Source: Streptomyces hyaluromycini
GTDB lineage: Bacteria; Actinomycetota; Actinomycetes; Streptomycetales; Streptomycetaceae
Length of the DNA stretch: 64,000 nt
Direction of reading: 5' to 3'
Assembly (NCBI RefSeq): GCF_002217755.1
Contig: NZ_BCFL01000023.1
Span: 62,001 to 126,000 of the forward strand
The first letter of the stretch is position 1, and each line of letters begins with the position of its first letter. Position numbers and translations under genes: made by a program. The notes under the pieces were generated by a model. The model had not been told where the DNA came from and did not search any database. It worked only from the letters and a program-made list of their open reading frames with translations. Shown here in pieces: positions 60,254 through 64,000 of the stretch.

Positions 60254-63200
60254 TCAGCTCCTCTGCAACCGGAGGGTGAGGATCTGGAAGGGGCGCAGTT
60301 CGACGGAGACGCTGTCGCCGTCGGCGGTGGCGTCCTCCAGGGGGCGCTCAAGGAGGTCGGTCACCTGGGCGCCGGCCAGCGGGAAGCCGGTGCGCAGGAC
60401 GCCCTGGGCGCGGCCGCCCCGGGACTCGTAGAGCCGGACCACGACATCGCCGGAGGCGTCGTCGGCGAGCTTGACCGCCTCGACGGTCACGCCCGCGCCG
60501 TCCACCGAGACGACCGGCCGCGGCTCGCCCGCCGCGTCGGCCACCCGGAGCGGGAGGTTGAGGGCGTAGCCCGCCGCGACCGCGTCCTCGATGCTCGCGC
60601 CCGGGAGCAGGGAGTAGGTGATGCGGTGGCGGCCCTGGTCGGCGCCCGGGTCCGGGACGCGCGGGGCGCGCACCAGGGAGAGGCGGACCGTGGTGGTCGT
60701 ACCGCCGTCCTCGCGGACCGTGCGGGAGACGTCGTGGCCGTAGGTCGAGTCGTTGACGACGGCGACGCCGTAGCCGGGCTCGGCGAGGTGCACCCAGCGG
60801 TGGCCGGAGACCTCGAAGCGGGCCGCCTCCCACGTGGTGTTGGTGTGCGTGGGCCGCTGCACGTGGCCGAACTGGATCTCGGCGGAGGAGTGCGCGGCGC
60901 GGATGTCCACCGGGAAGCCGGCCTTGAGGAACTTCTCGGCCTCGTGCCAGTCGATGTCCGTCTCGAAGTCGATCCGGGGGCTGCCGGCCCGGACGGTGAC
61001 CGTCTGGGTGATCGTCGAGCCGTTGCCGAACGGACGCGTGATGCGGACCGAGCCGAGCAGCGGGTCCGCGTCGGCGACCGTGATCTCCGAGGGGTCGAGC
61101 AGGTCCGTGTAGCGGTTCTTGTAGTGCTTGTCGACGTCCCAGGCGTCCCAGTAGTTCGGGAGGTCGGTGTGCAGCCGGAGCAGGTTGCCCTGGCCGGCGA
61201 GGACCTCGCGGTTCGCCCGGTGGTCGTACACGGACGACAGGGTGCCGTCCGCGGCGATCTCCACCCGGACCAGTCCGTTGTCGATGACCCGGCCGTCGAC
61301 GGTCACCGGCTGCGGGGCCTCGGCGGCGCCCGTCAGCGGCGCGCTGCCGCTCGCCGGGACCTCGACGTAGACCGGGGTGCCCGCGGCGTCCCGGACGACC
61401 TCGGCGCGGTCGTAGGGGCTGGTGTTGAAGACGCGGGCGGTGCCGCCGCCCAGCGCGGTGACCGCCTCGGTGGTCAGCGTCTCCAGCTCCGCGGCGACGC
61501 GGGCGTACTCGGCCTCGGCCTCGCGGTGCACCCAGGCGATGGAGGAGCCGGGCAGGATGTCGTGGAACTGGTGGAGCAGGACCGTCTTCCAGAGCCGGTC
61601 GAGCTTCTCGTGCGGGTAGCGGTAGCCGGGCGCGTGCAGCGCGGCCGTCGTGGCCCACAGCTCGGCCTCGCGCAGCTTGTGCTCGCTGCGCCGGTTGCCC
61701 TGCTTGGTGCGGGCCTGCGAGGTGTAGGTGGCGCGGTGCAGCTCCAGGTAGAGCTCGCCGACCCAGACCGGGGCGTCCTCGTACTCGGCGCGGGCCTTGG
61801 CGAAGAACGCGTCCGGGTGCTCGACCTCGACGCGCGGGGAGCCCTCCAGGTCCTTCAGGCGGCGGGCCCGCTCCATGATCTCGCGGGTGGGGCCGCCACC
61901 GCCGTCGCCCCAGCCGAAGGGGGCCAGCGAGCGGGTGGCGCCGCCCTTCTCGGCGTAGTTGCGGACCGCGCGGGACATCTCCTCGCCGCTGAAGCGGGCG
62001 TTGTAGGTGTCGACGGGCGGGAAGTGCGTGAAGATGCGGGTGCCGTCGATGCCCTCCCACCAGAAGGTGTGGTGGGGGAACTTGTTGGTCTGGTTCCAGG
62101 AGATCTTCTGGGTGAGGAACCACTCGTTGCCGGCCAGCTTGGCGAGCTGCGGGTAGGCCGCGTTGTAGCCGAAGGAGTCGGGCAGCCAGACGCCCTTGGT
62201 CTCGATGCCGAAGTTCTCGATGAAGAACCGCTTGCCGTGGATGAACTGGCGGGCGACCGCCTCGCCGCCGGGCAGGTTGCCGTCGGCCTCCACCCACATG
62301 CCGCCGACCGGCGCCCACTGGCCCTTCTTGACCGACTCCTGGATCCGGGCCCAGACCTGCGGGTAGTTGTCGCGCACCCACTCGTACTGCTGGGCCTGCG
62401 AGCAGGCGAAGACGAACTCCTCGTACTCCTCTGCAAGGGAGGTGACGTTGGAGAAGGTCCGGGAGGTCTTGCGCTTGGTCTCGCGGATCGGCCAGAGCCA
62501 GGCCGAGTCGATGTGCGCGTGGCCGACGCCGGAGATGCGGTGGGCGCTGGCGTGCGCGGGCTTGGCCAGCGCCGGCTGCAGGGCGGCCCGGACGTCCGCG
62601 GCCGACCCGGAGATGTCGTCCAGGTCCAGCAGGTCCATCGCGTGGTCGAGGGCGTGCATGATCTCGTGGCGGCGCGGGTCGTGCTCGCCGAGCTCCAGCA
62701 TCAGCTCCTTCAGCACCTGGACGTCGAGGTCGAGGTGCCAGACCTCCTCGTCGAGGACGGCGATGTCGGCGCGCCTGAAGATGTAGAGCGGCTTGTCGCC
62801 GGCCGTCAGCACGTCGCCCAGGAGCGTGGGCTCGGCGAAGTCGTTGGCGAGGATGTCCGGGTTGGAGGCGGCCTCGACGAGGTAGTCGATCACCTCGCCG
62901 CCGGTCGCCGGGTTCGCGATCCGTACGTACTGGTTGAGCGGGTTGACCGCCTTCAGCGGGGTCCCGTCGGTGAGGTGGACCAGGGCCTCGGCCTGGTTGC
63001 CCGGCCAGTCGCCCGTGAAGCCGAGATCGATGACCGCCTCGACGCGGCGGCCCGCGAACTCCGCGGGCACCTGGCCGCGCATCCGGAACCAGGTGGTGCC
63101 CCAGGGCGGGCCCCACGGGGTGTCCATGGCGAACGGCTCGTAGGCGGCGGCCGCGGCCTCCTCGAAGGGCACCGGCTCCCCCGGGGCCTGCCAGGCGGAC

Positions 63201-63298
63201 ACCTCGAAGGGGACGGTGGCCGCGTAGATCGCGGGCTTGATGCGCTGGTTGTGGAGGCGCTCTACGCGCTCCTCGATCCGGCGGCGTTCGTCGTGCAT
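60254..63298 (-). CDS. GH38 alpha-mannosidase
   Basis: A 1014-aa alpha-mannosidase. After an N-terminal beta domain (about 1-245), the catalytic region shows GHAHIDSAWLWP (zinc ligands His260, His262-Asp264) and WLPDSFGYNAAYPQ (nucleophile Asp374). A helical bundle and C-terminal beta domains follow. ATG at 63298. No signal peptide, so a cytosolic bacterial/vacuolar-type enzyme for mannosides from N-glycans or fungal mannans. A perfect LacI-type palindrome lies about 23-36 bp upstream of the start. Confidence 0.95.
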   Translation of the reverse strand: MHDERRRIEERVERLHNQRIKPAIYAATVPFEVSAWQAPGEPVPFEEAAAAAYEPFAMDTPWGPPWGTTWFRMRGQVPAEFAGRRVEAVIDLGFTGDWPGNQAEALVHLTDGTPLKAVNPLNQYVRIANPATGGEVIDYLVEAASNPDILANDFAEPTLLGDVLTAGDKPLYIFRRADIAVLDEEVWHLDLDVQVLKELMLELGEHDPRRHEIMHALDHAMDLLDLDDISGSAADVRAALQPALAKPAHASAHRISGVGHAHIDSAWLWPIRETKRKTSRTFSNVTSLAEEYEEFVFACSQAQQYEWVRDNYPQVWARIQESVKKGQWAPVGGMWVEADGNLPGGEAVARQFIHGKRFFIENFGIETKGVWLPDSFGYNAAYPQLAKLAGNEWFLTQKISWNQTNKFPHHTFWWEGIDGTRIFTHFPPVDTYNARFSGEEMSRAVRNYAEKGGATRSLAPFGWGDGGGGPTREIMERARRLKDLEGSPRVEVEHPDAFFAKARAEYEDAPVWVGELYLELHRATYTSQARTKQGNRRSEHKLREAELWATTAALHAPGYRYPHEKLDRLWKTVLLHQFHDILPGSSIAWVHREAEAEYARVAAELETLTTEAVTALGGGTARVFNTSPYDRAEVVRDAAGTPVYVEVPASGSAPLTGAAEAPQPVTVDGRVIDNGLVRVEIAADGTLSSVYDHRANREVLAGQGNLLRLHTDLPNYWDAWDVDKHYKNRYTDLLDPSEITVADADPLLGSVRITRPFGNGSTITQTVTVRAGSPRIDFETDIDWHEAEKFLKAGFPVDIRAAHSSAEIQFGHVQRPTHTNTTWEAARFEVSGHRWVHLAEPGYGVAVVNDSTYGHDVSRTVREDGGTTTTVRLSLVRAPRVPDPGADQGRHRITYSLLPGASIEDAVAAGYALNLPLRVADAAGEPRPVVSVDGAGVTVEAVKLADDASGDVVVRLYESRGGRAQGVLRTGFPLAGAQVTDLLERPLEDATADGDSVSVELRPFQILTLRLQRS

Positions 63299-63320
63299 GG
63301 GAAGTCTCCAGAAGAGGTTC

Positions 63321-63334
63321 GGAAAGCGCTTTCC
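63321..63334. promoter_or_regulatory. LacI-type operator palindrome
   Basis: GGAAAGCGCTTTCC is a perfect 14-bp palindrome with the central GCGC typical of LacI-family sites (compare the CebR box TGGGAGCGCTCCCA). It lies between the GH4 stop and the alpha-mannosidase start. It probably controls the mannosidase-fucosidase pair; the cognate regulator is not in the window. Confidence 0.7.
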
Positions 63335-63344
63335 GGGCGGCTGG

Positions 63345-64000
63345 TCACTTAAGATACGCGAGGCCCGGGTGGACCTCGGTGTACCCCTCCACCAGCCGTC
63401 GGGCCACGTTCACCGAGTCGACCAGCGGGTGCAGCGCGAACGCCTTCACGGCCGTCGTACGGGAGCCGGACTCGGCGGCGGCGAGCACCTCGCGCTCGAC
63501 CGCCTTGACCGCGCAGACGAGGCCGGTGGCGTGGTCGGGCAGCGGGGCGACGGCGACCGGGTGGGCGCCGTTGGCGTCGACCAGGCAGGGCACCTCGATG
63601 ACGGCCTCGCCGTCGAGCACCGAGAGGGTGCCGCGGTTGCGCACGTTGAGGATCAGGGTGGTGCGCTCGTCGCGGGCGATGGCCCGCATCAGGGCCAGGG
63701 CGACCTTCTCGTAGCCGCCGGACAGGTCGTCGGCGTCGCGTTCGCCGGCGCCGGCCGTCTCCCGGTTCTCGGACATGTAGGTGGCCTCGCGCTCGGCGCG
63801 GGTGCGGTCCCAGACGTCCAGGGCCTTCGCACCCGGCTCGGCGACCGCCTCGTAGAAGTGCGCCTGCTGGTCGCGCAGGAAGGCACCGCGGGTCTTCTCG
63901 GCCTGCTGGTAGGCGCGGACGGCCTCGCGGTTGAAGTAGTAGTAGTGCAGGTATTCGTTGGGGATGGCGCCGAGGGACTGGAGCCAGTCGACCCCGAAGA
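63345..64000 (-). CDS. GH4 6-phospho-beta-glucosidase-like glycosidase (N-terminus beyond the window)
   Basis: The final 218 codons of a gene entering from the right edge. The visible part has NEYLHYYYFNREAV near the edge, then YMSENRETAG, GGYEKVALALMRAI, LNVRNRGTLSVLDGEAVIEVPC and the C-terminal AFALHPLVDSVNVARRLVEGY. This order matches the C-terminal half of GH4 NAD- and metal-dependent glycosidases (CelF/BglT-like). The catalytic His/Cys metal site and NAD motif are outside the window. It is transcribed in the same direction as the GH38 and GH29 genes, with 46 bp and an operator between. Confidence 0.85.
   Translation of the reverse strand, partial: FGVDWLQSLGAIPNEYLHYYYFNREAVRAYQQAEKTRGAFLRDQQAHFYEAVAEPGAKALDVWDRTRAEREATYMSENRETAGAGERDADDLSGGYEKVALALMRAIARDERTTLILNVRNRGTLSVLDGEAVIEVPCLVDANGAHPVAVAPLPDHATGLVCAVKAVEREVLAAAESGSRTTAVKAFALHPLVDSVNVARRLVEGYTEVHPGLAYLK

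Noticed and set aside
60191..63352. A 1053-codon plus-strand frame opposite the GH38 and GH29 genes
   Set aside because: Val/Gly/Asp-rich shadow; the catalytic motifs of GH38 and GH29 are on the minus strand.

Overview
The window is high-GC actinobacterial chromosome, almost certainly Streptomyces. The reasons are the strong G/C bias at third codon positions, many GTG starts, 4-base ATGA/GTGA gene overlaps, secreted glycan hydrolases with long signal peptides, and an accessory gene cluster next to ordinary catabolic and ABC-transport genes. No rRNA, tRNA, CRISPR array or intact insertion sequence was seen.

Region 1 (about 1-26750) is part of a trans-AT polyketide biosynthetic gene cluster that runs off the left edge. 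Two transcription units diverge from a 786-bp intergenic region (20170-20955). The leftward unit encodes, in order of transcription, a cytochrome P450, a discrete acyltransferase, an HMG-CoA-synthase-like enzyme (HMGS-A), a donor ACP, a Cys-to-Ser decarboxylating ketosynthase, a second HMGS (HMGS-B), two enoyl-CoA-hydratase-like enzymes (ECH1, ECH2) and two modular PKS proteins. PKS1 is KS-DH*-ACP-KS-DH-KR-ACP*. PKS2 is MT-ACP-KS-KR-..., cut by the window edge. The rightward unit encodes a flavin-dependent halogenase, an HSL-type esterase, a CPA2-type antiporter behind a 27-codon leader ORF, an Sfp-type phosphopantetheinyl transferase and a second flavin-dependent halogenase. Together these predict a beta-branched (methyl or modified), halogenated and P450-oxidised polyketide. 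The two intact HMGS genes, the two halogenases and a module split across two proteins are the most unusual features. I cannot match the combination with confidence to a characterised product.

Region 2 (about 26750-28800) is a scar without intact genes. It holds a frameshifted membrane-protein pseudogene and a fragment of an AraC-type regulator, and it probably marks the right boundary of the cluster.

Region 3 (28810-35289) is an aromatic-acid locus: vanillate O-demethylase (vanA, a 72-aa coupled small ORF, vanB), a convergent IclR regulator, and a divergently promoted ABC importer (lipoprotein, two permeases, ATPase) that may carry the substrate.

Region 4 (35258-43462) looks like an alpha-glucan utilisation locus: a secreted GH87-type alpha-1,3-glucanase, a GH13 alpha-glucosidase, two sugar permeases, a sugar-binding lipoprotein and a LacI regulator with a perfect inverted-repeat operator.

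Region 5 (43521-49195) is a polyamine-type ABC transporter with a divergent GntR regulator and a Cache-domain protein.

Region 6 (49281-56032) holds regulatory and housekeeping-like genes: an MmyB-like ligand-domain protein, an XRE/ImmA-type pair, an alpha/beta hydrolase, a small protein, a second Sfp-type PPTase overlapping a metallophosphoesterase, and an ATP-grasp protein.

Region 7 (56105-64000) holds a GH18 chitinase with a dyad over its -35 box, a sulfotransferase, and a GH29 / GH38 / GH4 glycosidase group with a LacI-type palindrome.
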